A DNA stretch of 64,000 nt from JBGCEZ01 sp045106735 (GTDB taxonomy: Bacteria > Planctomycetota > Phycisphaerae > Phycisphaerales > SM1A02). Position 1 is the stretch's first letter, and the number at the start of each line of letters is the position of its first letter. The translations under genes were made by a program, and so were the position numbers. The notes under the pieces are model-generated. The model had not been told where the DNA came from, did no database searches, and worked only from the letters and a program-made list of their open reading frames with translations. This document shows, one piece after another, positions 25,753 through 34,148 of this stretch. The stretch spans positions 46,744-110,743 of the forward strand of contig JBGCEZ010000003.1 of assembly GCA_045106735.1 (NCBI GenBank), given 5' to 3'.

Positions 25753-26916
25753 ATGAACCGTCTCGACCGGCACATCCTCTTTCGCTTCCTCACGAACTTC
25801 GTGCTGCTGTTCGTGATCATGTTCCTCTTTGCCGCGGCGATTGATCTCGTCCTGGCCCTCGATGAATTTGTGGAAGCGGCCGACGCGGCGGTGGGTGAAA
25901 ATGCCAGCTTTGGCGCTCGCACGGCCAAACTGCTTGCCTTGGCCCTGGATTTTCAGGCCCCGCGGTTCTTTCAGTTCTATGCCTTTCTTCACGGCATGCT
26001 CGCGGTGGGAGCAATGGCCTTCACCCTCGCCCGCATGCACAAGCATCGCGAGTTGGTCGCCATGCTGGCCGCAGGGATCAGCATGAAGCGAATCGCCATG
26101 CCGTTCGTCGTCGGCATGTTCGTGCTCGGGCTCGCCCAACTCGTGAATCAGGAAATCTTCCTGCCGAGGGTCGCGCCGCTGCTGGTGCGGGGGCACGATC
26201 AGATCGGCCAGCAGACGCTCGGTGCGTTTCCCGTCGATTTCACCCGGGACAGCCGTGGCACGTTGCTGCAAGCGGCCAGCTTCGATCCCTCGGCCCAGCG
26301 AATGGACGGGGTCACGATCCTCGAGCGCGATGACGCCGGCCGGACCCGTCGACGCATCACCGCGGCAACCGCGGAGTGGCGAGCCGCGGCCGACGGCACC
26401 GACAGCGGATGGGTCCTCCAAGACGGGGCAAGCGTCGAGCTCGATGTGCGGGCGGGCAGCGATGCCGTCGCCCCGAGTGTGCAAATGAGCCGCGGCACCG
26501 TGGATTTCGTGCCGACGGATCTCTCTCCGCGCGTTCTGGTGATCCGGCGGCACGGCAGCTTCGCGTCGATGTTGAGCTTGCCACAGCTTCGCGAGATTCT
26601 CGCGGCGCCGGCGGCGGTGGACCGCCCCTCGTTGATCGCCTCGCTCGAGCGCTACGCGTTCAGCCGGTTCTCATCGGTCATCGTCAACGTCCTCCTCATG
26701 TGGCTGGCGTTGCCCGCGTTCCTCTTGCGTGGGCCGGGGAACATGATGAAGCAGAGCTTGATCTGCGCCGCGATCACGTTGCCGGCGGTCATCGGGTCGG
26801 CGATCTTCATGTTGGTTGAAATCGGGCCGATTCCGGCCGCGCTGAGCGTGTTTCTGCCCGCATTGGTCCTGCTGCTCGTGGTGATCGGCCAGTGGATGTT
26901 GATGGTTCGTTCGTGA
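25753..26916 (+). CDS. lptG: LptF/LptG-family lipopolysaccharide export permease
   Basis: The 387-residue protein is a second YjgP/YjgQ permease. N-terminal helices run from about 10-35 (LTNFVLLFVIMFLFAAAIDLV), with further helices at 70-90 and 105-125. HKHRELVAMLAAGISMKRIA is the coupling-helix region, a periplasmic beta domain spans about 130-285, and three C-terminal helices end in MLMVRS. It pairs with the upstream permease; F and G assignments could be swapped. No lptB ATPase gene is nearby. Co-transcription with lptF is expected. Confidence 0.88.
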   Translation: MNRLDRHILFRFLTNFVLLFVIMFLFAAAIDLVLALDEFVEAADAAVGENASFGARTAKLLALALDFQAPRFFQFYAFLHGMLAVGAMAFTLARMHKHRELVAMLAAGISMKRIAMPFVVGMFVLGLAQLVNQEIFLPRVAPLLVRGHDQIGQQTLGAFPVDFTRDSRGTLLQAASFDPSAQRMDGVTILERDDAGRTRRRITAATAEWRAAADGTDSGWVLQDGASVELDVRAGSDAVAPSVQMSRGTVDFVPTDLSPRVLVIRRHGSFASMLSLPQLREILAAPAAVDRPSLIASLERYAFSRFSSVIVNVLLMWLALPAFLLRGPGNMMKQSLICAAITLPAVIGSAIFMLVEIGPIPAALSVFLPALVLLLVVIGQWMLMVRS

Positions 26917-27040
26917 TGGCCGGGGTGTGTTGGCCGGGGTGTGATGGCCGGGGTGTGATGACCGGAGTGTGTTGGCCGGGCCGTGATGGCCGTGATGGCC
27001 GGGGTGTGACGGCCGCGTGTGTTGGCCGGGGTGCGATGAC
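26915..27040. repeat. Tandem repeat after lptG
   Basis: About eight degenerate copies of a 13-16 bp unit (gtgatggccggggt, gtgttggccggggt) follow the lptG stop. The stop codon itself sits at the edge of the first copy. From there to the yjbQ start (27041-27126) only a GGAG ribosome-binding site is recognisable. Confidence 0.88.
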
Positions 27041-27126
27041 CCGCGCGCGGTGGCCGACTCGAACCAGCCGGCTCCTTCAAGCCATTGATGACGCTTCCTC
27101 TGACGTTTGGCCGGAGCCACTGAGCC

Positions 27127-27555
27127 ATGGGTCATGCCGCGACCGAAGAACTGCGACTGCGATCTGCCGGCGAGGGACTGCACGAGTGCACGGCAGACGT
27201 TGCCGCGGCGGTGTCGCGGCTGCTTGGGGCCGCGGGGGACGGTCTCTGCACCGTGTTCGTGCGGCATACGTCGGCCAGCCTGGTGATCCAAGAGAACGCC
27301 GACCCGTCGGCCCGCCGCGATCTTGAAGCGTGGCTCGCGAGGCTCGTCCCGCACGGCGATCCGAGTTTTACCCACGTCGCCGAAGGCCCGGACGACATGC
27401 CGGCCCACATTCGGGCGGCCCTCACCGCGACGAGCCTGAGCATTCCGATTGTGGATGGCCGGCTGGGCCTGGGCACCTGGCAGGGGATCTACCTGTGGGA
27501 ACACCGCACGCGCCCGCCGCAGCGACGCGTGCTCGTGAACGTCGTCGCCGGGTGA
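27127..27555 (+). CDS. yjbQ: YjbQ family protein (UPF0047)
   Basis: The 142-residue protein matches the YjbQ/UPF0047 family along its whole length: VRHTSASLVIQENADPSARRDLE, EGPDDMPAHIRAALT and the C-terminal DGRLGLGTWQGIYLWEHR, including the conserved His, Glu and Trp residues. Members have been reported with weak thiamine phosphate synthase activity, but the physiological role is unsettled. GGAG lies about 11 nt before the ATG. It is convergent with the thioredoxin-like gene, and the 110-bp gap is a gtgccggg-type repeat. Confidence 0.93.
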   Translation: MGHAATEELRLRSAGEGLHECTADVAAAVSRLLGAAGDGLCTVFVRHTSASLVIQENADPSARRDLEAWLARLVPHGDPSFTHVAEGPDDMPAHIRAALTATSLSIPIVDGRLGLGTWQGIYLWEHRTRPPQRRVLVNVVAG

Positions 27556-27666
27556 ACGCGGATCGTCGGTGCCGGGGTGCCGGGGTGCGGGCGTGCGGGT
27601 TGGCGGGCGCGAGGCCCATCGCCCCCGTGCGTCCGCCCTCAAGTCCAGCTCTCGCCCGTCAGCCCG

Positions 27667-28224
27667 TCAGCCCTCGAGCCACTTGATGCTGCAGCCGATG
27701 CTCGGACGCTGGGGATCGAGCGGCGGTTGCCCCGCGAGCATTGCGTCGACCGCGGCGCGAAGATCGGCCCCGTCCACCGGGACATCCGAGCCGGGGCGAC
27801 CCGCATCCAACTGCCCGCGGTACGCCAGGCGTCCGTCTCCGTCGTAGAGGAAGAAGTCCGGCGTGCACTCGGCCCCGAACCCACGGGCCACCGACTGATC
27901 GGCATCGTGCAGGTAGGGGAACGTGTATCCCCGGCGTTCGGCTTCCTCGGGCATGCGCTCGGGGGCGTCATCGGGGTAGCGGGCAGCGTCATTGGATCCG
28001 ATCGCCACCACGCCCACGCCGCGGCCCGGCAGGTCTTGGCCCAGCCGGGCGAGTTCTTCGGCGATGTGGATCACGAACGGGCAGTGGTTGCAGATGAACA
28101 TCACCAATTGACCGTTTGGTCCGGCGGTGGCGGTGGATTCGTGCATCGTGCCGTGCCCGTCCGGCAGCGAAAATGCGGGCATGGGCGTGCCAAGGGCGAC
28201 CATCCGAGAGGCGACGGGGGGCAT
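27667..28224 (-). CDS. Thioredoxin-like/AhpC-TSA family protein with a CNHC active site
   Basis: The start at 28224 has AGGAG about 11 nt upstream; frames reaching further upstream consist of repeat-encoded sequence. The 185-residue protein has a thioredoxin fold with MFICNHCPFVIH, where Cys45 and Cys48 form the redox pair. ECTPDFFLYDGDGRLAYRGQLD is the cis-Pro segment. The family is widespread in planctomycetes and cyanobacteria and is annotated as thioredoxin or peroxiredoxin-like; no signal peptide is evident, so it is probably cytoplasmic. Substrate is unknown. Confidence 0.88.
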   Translation of the reverse strand: MPPVASRMVALGTPMPAFSLPDGHGTMHESTATAGPNGQLVMFICNHCPFVIHIAEELARLGQDLPGRGVGVVAIGSNDAARYPDDAPERMPEEAERRGYTFPYLHDADQSVARGFGAECTPDFFLYDGDGRLAYRGQLDAGRPGSDVPVDGADLRAAVDAMLAGQPPLDPQRPSIGCSIKWLEG

Positions 28225-28547
28225 GGGCGGGGCTCCTGCATCGGGGGCGAGCGGACCGGCTGTCCGGCGGGCGGTCCGAGGGGTTGTCCGGGGGGCGGTC
28301 CGAGCGGCGGTCCGCGGGGATGTCCGAGCGGCGGTCCGGGGGGCGGTCCGGGGAACGGTCCGCGGTGAGGTCGACGTGCGGTCCGAGGGCCGGATGATAC
28401 GCGAGGGCGGGGCGCGAGCGCGGTCCAGCGCGAACCGGCAAGCGGACCCTTCGCCGCGGCCATCGGAGTGGATATCGTCGTGGGCGTGCGCCATGCGTTG
28501 CTCGATGCATCGGGCGAACTGGCCACGCGTTTGAGAGAGAGGTCCCC
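28225..28547. other. 323-bp spacer between divergent thioredoxin-like and FG-GAP genes
   Basis: The stretch 28261-28365 is a degenerate tandem repeat of a roughly 11-12 bp unit (gcggtccgagcg, gcggtccggggg). The distal part carries the purine-rich GAGAGAGAGG that serves as ribosome-binding site for the gene at 28548. No promoter hexamer at leaderless distance, RNA gene or additional coding region was recognised. Confidence 0.75.
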
Positions 28548-30152
28548 GTGCCCGCGAAGACCCGGCAATCATTTCGACCGCTCGTGCGCTTGGCGATGCG
28601 GATGCGTTGTTCAGTGAGCGATGCGACCCGTGACGCGGTGCATCCGGCCCGTCGTCGAGCACGTCAGCCGAATTCCGTGACGATGGCGGCCGCCGTCGCC
28701 GTGTCGGCCGCGTCGGTCGGCTTGGCCACAACGACCGCCATCGCCGCGTCCACTGCGTCGGCCACGTCGGCCACGTCGGGCACGTCGGGCACGTCGGCCA
28801 CGTCGGCCGCATCGGCCGCGTCAGCCGCGTCAGCCGCGTCGTCCGCCGAAGTCGCCCCGGCATCTGCTCCGCCGACCGAAGGGGGCTCGACGTTCTTTCT
28901 CTTTGACGTCGAGCCGGTCTACCAGTTTGACTTTTCGTTCTTCCCCACGAGTACCGCGGTCGGCGATCTTGATGCCGACGGACACTTGGATCTCGTGGCG
29001 TCTGGCCGCAACGCAGAAGGCCTGGTGGCCGTCTTCATGGGTGCATCGACCGGCACATGGGACACGCCAACGTTCATCGAGATCGGCCGGCAAACCAATG
29101 CCGTCGCCCTCCGCGACTTGGACGGTGACGGCGTCCTTGACATGGTGCTGGCCATCCGCGCGATTCGCGGGCGGGTCGTGGTGATGCGGGGCGTCGGCGA
29201 TGGGACGTTCGTCGACGCGCGGCCGTACGGCATCCAGCGCGAGGTTGCCGACATCGCGGTCGCCGACTTCACCGGCGACGGATTCGACGACATCGCCGTC
29301 TCCGGGTACCTCAACCATGATGTGACGCTCTTGGCCGGGGCCGGGGACGGCACGTTCACGCAGATCCAGTCGATTCCCATGGGCGTTGGGATTCGGCGAC
29401 CGGCCCGGCCGTTCTGGCTGGAAGTCGGCGACATTGACGGAGACGGCCGCGACGATCTGCTCGCCTCGCACTTTGGTTCGGGCCATCTTTCGGTGATGCG
29501 CCAGACCTTCGGCGGTTTGGAGCCCCCCCGGCGGCATCCGGTGGGCACGCTCGCCGGTTTGGCGGTCACCGACATCGACGGCGACGGGCAGACCGACGTG
29601 CTCACGCCCACGTGGGAATTCCCGACCGGCAACCTCAGTGTCCTGCGTGGACTCAACCCGGCCTTTGAGCGCACCGACTACTCGGTCCTCGACGGGTTCT
29701 ACCTGTGGGCGATGATTGCCGCTGACCTTGACGGCGATGGCCGCGACGAGGGCGTCCTCACCGAAGCGCTCAGCGGGCGATTCAACGTCTTTGAAAACCT
29801 CTCGTCTCCCGGGGCGGTGGCATTTGATGTGCCGCAGTTCTTCAACGTCGGCGCGTTCCCCTGGCACCTGCTGCCGGTGGACTTTGACGACGACTGCGAC
29901 ATCGACCTGGTGGTGTCCGACATCGGTTCGCACCAGCTCGGGTTCTTTGTGAACTTCACCGACCAGGCCGGGTGTGCGTTGACCGATCTTGACGGCGACG
30001 GGCGCGGCGGCATCGGCGATCTCCTGGCCTTGCTGGACGACTGGGGCCGCGGCGGGGGCGCGGCCGATCTGGACCGCGACGGCGTGGTCGGGCCGCTGGA
30101 CTTGGTCCGTTTGGTGATGAGTTGGCCGGCGGCCACGGGAGCAAGGCGATGA
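28548..30152 (+). CDS. Exported FG-GAP/VCBS repeat protein with a dockerin-like C terminus
   Basis: The GTG start is fixed by GAGAGG upstream. The 534-residue protein has a long basic N region and a signal-like hydrophobic segment (about 46-66), then an Ala/Ser/Thr/Gly-rich repeat tract to about residue 100. At least five FG-GAP-type repeats follow, with calcium loops such as DLDADGHLDLV, DLDGDGVLDMV, DFTGDGFDDIA, DIDGDGRDDLL and DIDGDGQTDVL, predicting a beta-propeller. The final 55 residues (LTDLDGDGRGGIGDLLALLDDW, DLDRDGVVGPLDLVRLVMSW) look like paired EF-hand dockerin repeats. It is likely secreted or surface-attached and calcium-binding. The 3' end overlaps the start of the Cys-rich gene. 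Ligand unknown. Confidence 0.88.
   Translation: MPAKTRQSFRPLVRLAMRMRCSVSDATRDAVHPARRRARQPNSVTMAAAVAVSAASVGLATTTAIAASTASATSATSGTSGTSATSAASAASAASAASSAEVAPASAPPTEGGSTFFLFDVEPVYQFDFSFFPTSTAVGDLDADGHLDLVASGRNAEGLVAVFMGASTGTWDTPTFIEIGRQTNAVALRDLDGDGVLDMVLAIRAIRGRVVVMRGVGDGTFVDARPYGIQREVADIAVADFTGDGFDDIAVSGYLNHDVTLLAGAGDGTFTQIQSIPMGVGIRRPARPFWLEVGDIDGDGRDDLLASHFGSGHLSVMRQTFGGLEPPRRHPVGTLAGLAVTDIDGDGQTDVLTPTWEFPTGNLSVLRGLNPAFERTDYSVLDGFYLWAMIAADLDGDGRDEGVLTEALSGRFNVFENLSSPGAVAFDVPQFFNVGAFPWHLLPVDFDDDCDIDLVVSDIGSHQLGFFVNFTDQAGCALTDLDGDGRGGIGDLLALLDDWGRGGGAADLDRDGVVGPLDLVRLVMSWPAATGARR
28755..28844. repeat. In-frame 9-bp repeat in the FG-GAP gene
   Basis: About ten copies of gtcggccac and variants encode the Ser-Ala-Thr/Ser-Gly-Thr/Ser-Ala-Ala tripeptide tract between the signal region and the propeller. 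Copy-number variation would change linker length without frameshift. Confidence 0.9.
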
Positions 30153-31075
30153 TGGGCCACGTGTGGAATCGAACAACGAAGCGGGTGGCGACGATCGCCG
30201 CCATGCTCATCGCGTCAGTCGCCCACGCCGGGGATCCGGTGCCGGTGCTGCCGCCGACCCCGGATCCCGGGACCATGCTCGGCTGCGTGCCAGGCGTCGG
30301 AAGCTGTTTCGTCAGCCGGGAAACCCCGGGCTGCGAGTGGGGGCCGTGCTGCACCGCCGTCTGCTCGCTGATGCCGGAGTGTTGCGGCAGTGCATGGGAC
30401 GAGATGTGCGTGGAACTGGCCCAGCGGCTGTGCGAGCGCCCCCCGGCGTGCGCGGTCGCGACGAATGATTGCGATGACGTCGGCCGGCGCGGGGGCTGTG
30501 CGGACCGTACGTGCTGCGAGTTCGTGTGCCGCATCGACCCGTACTGCTGCACCAGCCGCTGGGATGAATTGTGCGTGGCCGCCACCTCGGACTGCCAGTT
30601 CGAAGCCTGCCTCGTGGTCTCGGCCGACACCCTGTTCGAAGGCGAAGACTGCGAGACGGCCCTGAACGACGGATGCGATCAGGAAGAGGGGCTCGGCTTC
30701 ACGCCGCTCCCGATCGGGGCGACGGTCAGCGGCCGAACCTGGGCGCGGGGCAGCCGCGACATCGACTGGTACCGCGTGGAACTGGCCACCGGCCAAGTCG
30801 TGCGGGTTGAGGTCCAGGCCGAGTTTCCCGTCGAGGTCTCGGTGATGGACGGCGACTGCGAGACGGGATTCGCCGCCCGGACCGTGCAGTACTTCGATGC
30901 CTGCCAGCCGAGCGAGATTCTCTTGTTGCTGCCGGCCGGCGTGCACCACGTGGTGATTGCTCCGGGCTTGAACGGCCGTCCGCTGCCGAGCGGGATTCCG
31001 TGCGTCACCGAATCGCTGCCGACGCCGCGCACGTACAACAACGGGTACGTGCTGGGGCTCAAGCCGCTGGGGTAG
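30149..31075 (+). CDS. Exported Cys-rich protein with duplicated CC-motif modules and a C-terminal beta domain
   Basis: The ATG at 30149 overlaps the upstream stop (ATGATG) and has GGAG about 9 nt before it. Of 308 residues the first 26 form a signal peptide ending VAHA. Two modules of about 45 residues follow, each with the pattern C-x4-CC-x2-VC-x3-P-x-CC-x3-WDE-x-C (CCTAVCSLMPECCGSAWDEM and CCEFVCRIDPYCCTSRWDEL). They are probably disulfide-knotted after export. The C-terminal part (about 180-300; DIDWYRVELATGQVVRVEVQ) resembles bacterial pre-peptidase-type beta-sandwich domains. No enzyme motif is visible. It probably acts outside the cell with the FG-GAP protein, with which it is co-transcribed and translationally coupled. 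Confidence 0.82.
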   Translation: MMGHVWNRTTKRVATIAAMLIASVAHAGDPVPVLPPTPDPGTMLGCVPGVGSCFVSRETPGCEWGPCCTAVCSLMPECCGSAWDEMCVELAQRLCERPPACAVATNDCDDVGRRGGCADRTCCEFVCRIDPYCCTSRWDELCVAATSDCQFEACLVVSADTLFEGEDCETALNDGCDQEEGLGFTPLPIGATVSGRTWARGSRDIDWYRVELATGQVVRVEVQAEFPVEVSVMDGDCETGFAARTVQYFDACQPSEILLLLPAGVHHVVIAPGLNGRPLPSGIPCVTESLPTPRTYNNGYVLGLKPLG

Positions 31076-31124
31076 TCGGCGCGATGCTTCGGTCGATCGC
31101 GGTTCAGCCACGCCGCGCCGTCGC

Positions 31125-32903
31125 TCAGCGTTCGCCGGCGTCCATCCACTCGATTCCGGTGAACCCGAGCACCGTGCCGGTGGCGAAGGCCAGGTCGACC
31201 TGGCTCACCTGGTAGTCGGTGATCGCCTGGATTTCGCGGAAGCTGGCCAGGGCCAGCCGACTCGCCGCGTCGAGCACGTCGGTACTGGTCCGCAACCCGA
31301 CTTCGAACTGTCGCTCTTCCGCTTCGAGCGTGCGGCCGGCGAGCTGGACTTCCCGCCGGGCGGCAAGAATGCGCAGCCAGGCCTGCTCAACCGCATCGGT
31401 GGCGTCGAGCACTTCGCCGGTGATCGCGCTCACGCGCTGCTCCCGGGTGGCCAGCCGTTGCAGCCGGCTCAAGAGGGCCTGTTCGTACCGGCTCCGCGCC
31501 GCTTCGTTGCCGATCGGGACCGAGGCTTGCAGGCCGACGGACCAGTCGTCAAAGCTGCGAGGCGGAAGCTGATCGAATGCTTCGTTGTACGAGCGACCCA
31601 GGCCGTTGATGTTGTACGTGTAGTCGAGCGTGAGCTGCGGCAGGCGTTCGTTGCGGCGCAGCTCGATCGTCTTGCGGTCGATGGCCAGGCGAATCTCGAA
31701 TTCCAGCAGCTCCATGCGCCGGTCGAGGGCGAGCTCGACCAGGCGATCGGCGTCAAGCTCCAGGCCGACGGGCTCGGGTTCGGTCGCCGGTTCGAGGGTC
31801 GCGCTGCCGGCCTGCGGCAGGTCGGGCCGGTTCATGATCCGCTTCAGGTCGCGGCGCTGCCGCCGCAGGGCGTTCTCGGCCACGATGACCGCTTCCACCC
31901 GTTCGGCCACGCCCGACTGGGCCCGCAGGATTTCCACTTCGGCTGCGGTCTGGGCGGCGACCCGGCGACGGGCCCGGGCTTCCTGCTCTCGGGCCAGTTC
32001 AAGCTGCTGCACCGTCACGTCCAGGTTGCGGCGGGCGGCGTAGTGCCGCCAGTACGCGCGGTCGGCTTCGGCCAGGACGCGGGTGGCGGCGAGGCGAGTC
32101 TGCGTCGCGGTGACGTCGGACTCGAGCCGGGCCACCTGCAGGTCGTAGGTGTTGACGAAGGTGCCGGCCCCTCGGAGCAGCGGCTGGCGAATCTGGAACC
32201 GAACGTCGGCGCTGGTGGCCGGGTTGAGCAACGAGAACGGGTTGTTGGTCTTGTTCTCGACCACCGGGATCGTGAGGCTCACATCCGCGCCGCTGCGAAG
32301 CGGGGCACTGACGCCGACGTCGAAGGAAAGCGTCTCGCTCTGGGCGCCTTCGGTGGCCAGGGCGACGGCTTGGTCGGTGCGGCTCCATCGCACGCCGCCG
32401 TTGAAGACCGCTTCGAACCGGGCGCGGGCTTCGCGAATGCGCTGGGTGGCCAGTTCCGGGTCGACGCGGCGGACGTCCAACTCCAGGTTGTGGGCGAGGC
32501 TTGCCGCCCGCACGTCTTCGAGGCGCAGCGGCATCGTCCCGGTCGTCTCAGCCGACGTTCCCGCGGTCTCGGAGGCGACGCCGGCCACGCGTTCGTCGAG
32601 CCGGGCCAGCCCCTCGGCCACGGACTGGGGGGCGCCGGCGACGAACGACTCGAGCTGCACCGGTTCGATCGTGCGGAGCCGGTCCATCGCCGGCGTCCAC
32701 GTGCTTGATCCCGGGCCGAGCGGCGACCGGCATCCGGCCAGCATGCTCAGGCCGGTCAGGCCGGTCAGCATGAGGGCGGCGGCGGGGCGCACGCCACTGG
32801 CACTCGCCCTCGCCCTCGTCCTCGGAAGTGCTCGCTTCACCACCCGCCCGAACGGCCACGAAAAACTGGGCCGAAGCCGGCCCGTTGTACGTCGTGCAAC
32901 CAT
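31125..32903 (-). CDS. TolC-type outer membrane efflux lipoprotein
   Basis: The 592-residue protein starts at ATG 32903, with GGAG about 7 nt upstream overlapping the permease stop. A TTG one codon earlier is possible. A long Arg-rich N region is followed by a lipobox (LSMLAGC, Cys58), so it is a predicted lipoprotein. The body shows the duplicated long helices and beta hairpins of the outer membrane efflux family (ELATQRIREARARFEAVFNGG, PLLRGAGTFVNTYDLQVARLE, RLALASFREIQAITDYQVSQ). It would provide the outer membrane channel for the MacAB-like pump encoded upstream in the same operon. The unusually long N region suggests the true start might be a later GTG near residue 21. Confidence 0.9.
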   Translation of the reverse strand: MVARRTTGRLRPSFSWPFGRVVKRALPRTRARASASGVRPAAALMLTGLTGLSMLAGCRSPLGPGSSTWTPAMDRLRTIEPVQLESFVAGAPQSVAEGLARLDERVAGVASETAGTSAETTGTMPLRLEDVRAASLAHNLELDVRRVDPELATQRIREARARFEAVFNGGVRWSRTDQAVALATEGAQSETLSFDVGVSAPLRSGADVSLTIPVVENKTNNPFSLLNPATSADVRFQIRQPLLRGAGTFVNTYDLQVARLESDVTATQTRLAATRVLAEADRAYWRHYAARRNLDVTVQQLELAREQEARARRRVAAQTAAEVEILRAQSGVAERVEAVIVAENALRRQRRDLKRIMNRPDLPQAGSATLEPATEPEPVGLELDADRLVELALDRRMELLEFEIRLAIDRKTIELRRNERLPQLTLDYTYNINGLGRSYNEAFDQLPPRSFDDWSVGLQASVPIGNEAARSRYEQALLSRLQRLATREQRVSAITGEVLDATDAVEQAWLRILAARREVQLAGRTLEAEERQFEVGLRTSTDVLDAASRLALASFREIQAITDYQVSQVDLAFATGTVLGFTGIEWMDAGER

Positions 32904-32906
32904 CAA

Positions 32907-34148
32907 CTACTCCGATCGCAGCGCGGTGATCGGGTCGAGCCGCGCGGCCTTGAGGGCGGGAAAGATGCCGAAAATGATGCCGACGGTCGCACTGAAGCCG
33001 AAGGCCATGATGACCGCCCAGGCCGGAACCGTGGCGTCCTTCAGGCCGTTCTCGGGCAACGTCAGCAGATAGGCCATGCCCTGGCCGACCGCGACGCCGG
33101 CCACACCGCCAAGCAGCGACAGCGTGACCGCTTCGAGCAGGAACTGCACGAGGATGGCCCGCGGGGTCGCGCCGACTGCTTTGCGCAGTCCGATCTCGCG
33201 CGTGCGTTCGCTCACCGAGACCAGCATGATGTTCATGATGCCGATGCCGCCGACGAGCAAGGACACCGCGACGATGCCGCCGGCGATGGCGGTGATGCCC
33301 GCGGCGATGCGTTTGAACTGATCGATGTACTGGTCGATCGGTTCCACGCCGAAGGTGTCCGGCATGTCGCCTTCGATCCGCCGCACGTTGCGGAGGACGA
33401 AACGAATCTCGGCCGCCGCTTCGTTGGCCACTTCCGGCGAATGCACCAGGGCGGTGATCATGAAGAAGAAGTCAGGGTCCCGCATCCGGGCCATGGTCGA
33501 AAATGGAATCATCACTTCGGCCTGGCTGTCGGGGCCGAAGTTCAGCGCGCTCTCCAACGTCTCGACCACGCCGACGATCGTGAACCGGCGGCGGTCAATC
33601 AGCAGCACTTCGCCGAGCGGGTCGCTCGGCAGGTCGAGTTCGCCGATGGCCTGATCGTTCACGATGCACACCGGCAGGGCGGAGTCTTCGTCGGTGGCGG
33701 TGAACTGCCGGCCGCGGATCACGCTGCGGCGTTCGATTTCGTGCCACGTCGGCCAGATGCCGGTGACTTCGACCGCGGCGACGCGGCGGTCGCCGTACCG
33801 CGTTTCCAGCGTGCGGCTGGACGAGGGCGTGGCGATCCGGACCGACGGGCACTCGGCGAGGATCGCGTCGAGTTCGGTTTGTTTCAGGCGGACGTCCGAC
33901 CAGGACAGTTGGCTGCGCGGCACGTCGTCCGGGTAGTCGGGAAAAATGAAGACCTTGTTCGCCCCAAAGGTCTCGAACTCGCTGAGCACCATCGTGCGCA
34001 GGCCGGTGATCGCGGCAATGACTGCGGTGACCGACGCAACGCCGATGATGATGCCGAGTGTGGTCAGGAACGAGCGGAACAGGTTCGCGCGGATCTGTCC
34101 CAACGACAGCGAGACGGCCGACAGGATGAAGATGAACGGACTCAGCAT
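32907..34148 (-). CDS. MacB-type ABC transporter permease
   Basis: The 413-residue protein has one N-terminal helix (SLTTLGIIIGVASV region), a periplasmic MacB-core domain (about 50-280) and three C-terminal helices in the FtsX domain (MNIMLVSVSERTREIGLRKAVGA, LSLLGGVAGVAVGQGMAYLL, FGIFPALKAARLDPITALR). It transmits mechanical force from the cytoplasmic ATPase to the periplasmic adaptor. The gene begins inside the ATPase gene (7-bp overlap). Permease and ATPase are separate proteins here, unlike the fused E. coli MacB. Confidence 0.94.
   Translation of the reverse strand: MLSPFIFILSAVSLSLGQIRANLFRSFLTTLGIIIGVASVTAVIAAITGLRTMVLSEFETFGANKVFIFPDYPDDVPRSQLSWSDVRLKQTELDAILAECPSVRIATPSSSRTLETRYGDRRVAAVEVTGIWPTWHEIERRSVIRGRQFTATDEDSALPVCIVNDQAIGELDLPSDPLGEVLLIDRRRFTIVGVVETLESALNFGPDSQAEVMIPFSTMARMRDPDFFFMITALVHSPEVANEAAAEIRFVLRNVRRIEGDMPDTFGVEPIDQYIDQFKRIAAGITAIAGGIVAVSLLVGGIGIMNIMLVSVSERTREIGLRKAVGATPRAILVQFLLEAVTLSLLGGVAGVAVGQGMAYLLTLPENGLKDATVPAWAVIMAFGFSATVGIIFGIFPALKAARLDPITALRSE

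Noticed and set aside
28261..28863. N-terminal extension of the thioredoxin-like gene through Pro-Arg-Thr repeats
   Set aside because: The extension is encoded by the spacer repeat and would run through the start region of the divergent gene; AGGAG supports the start at 28224.
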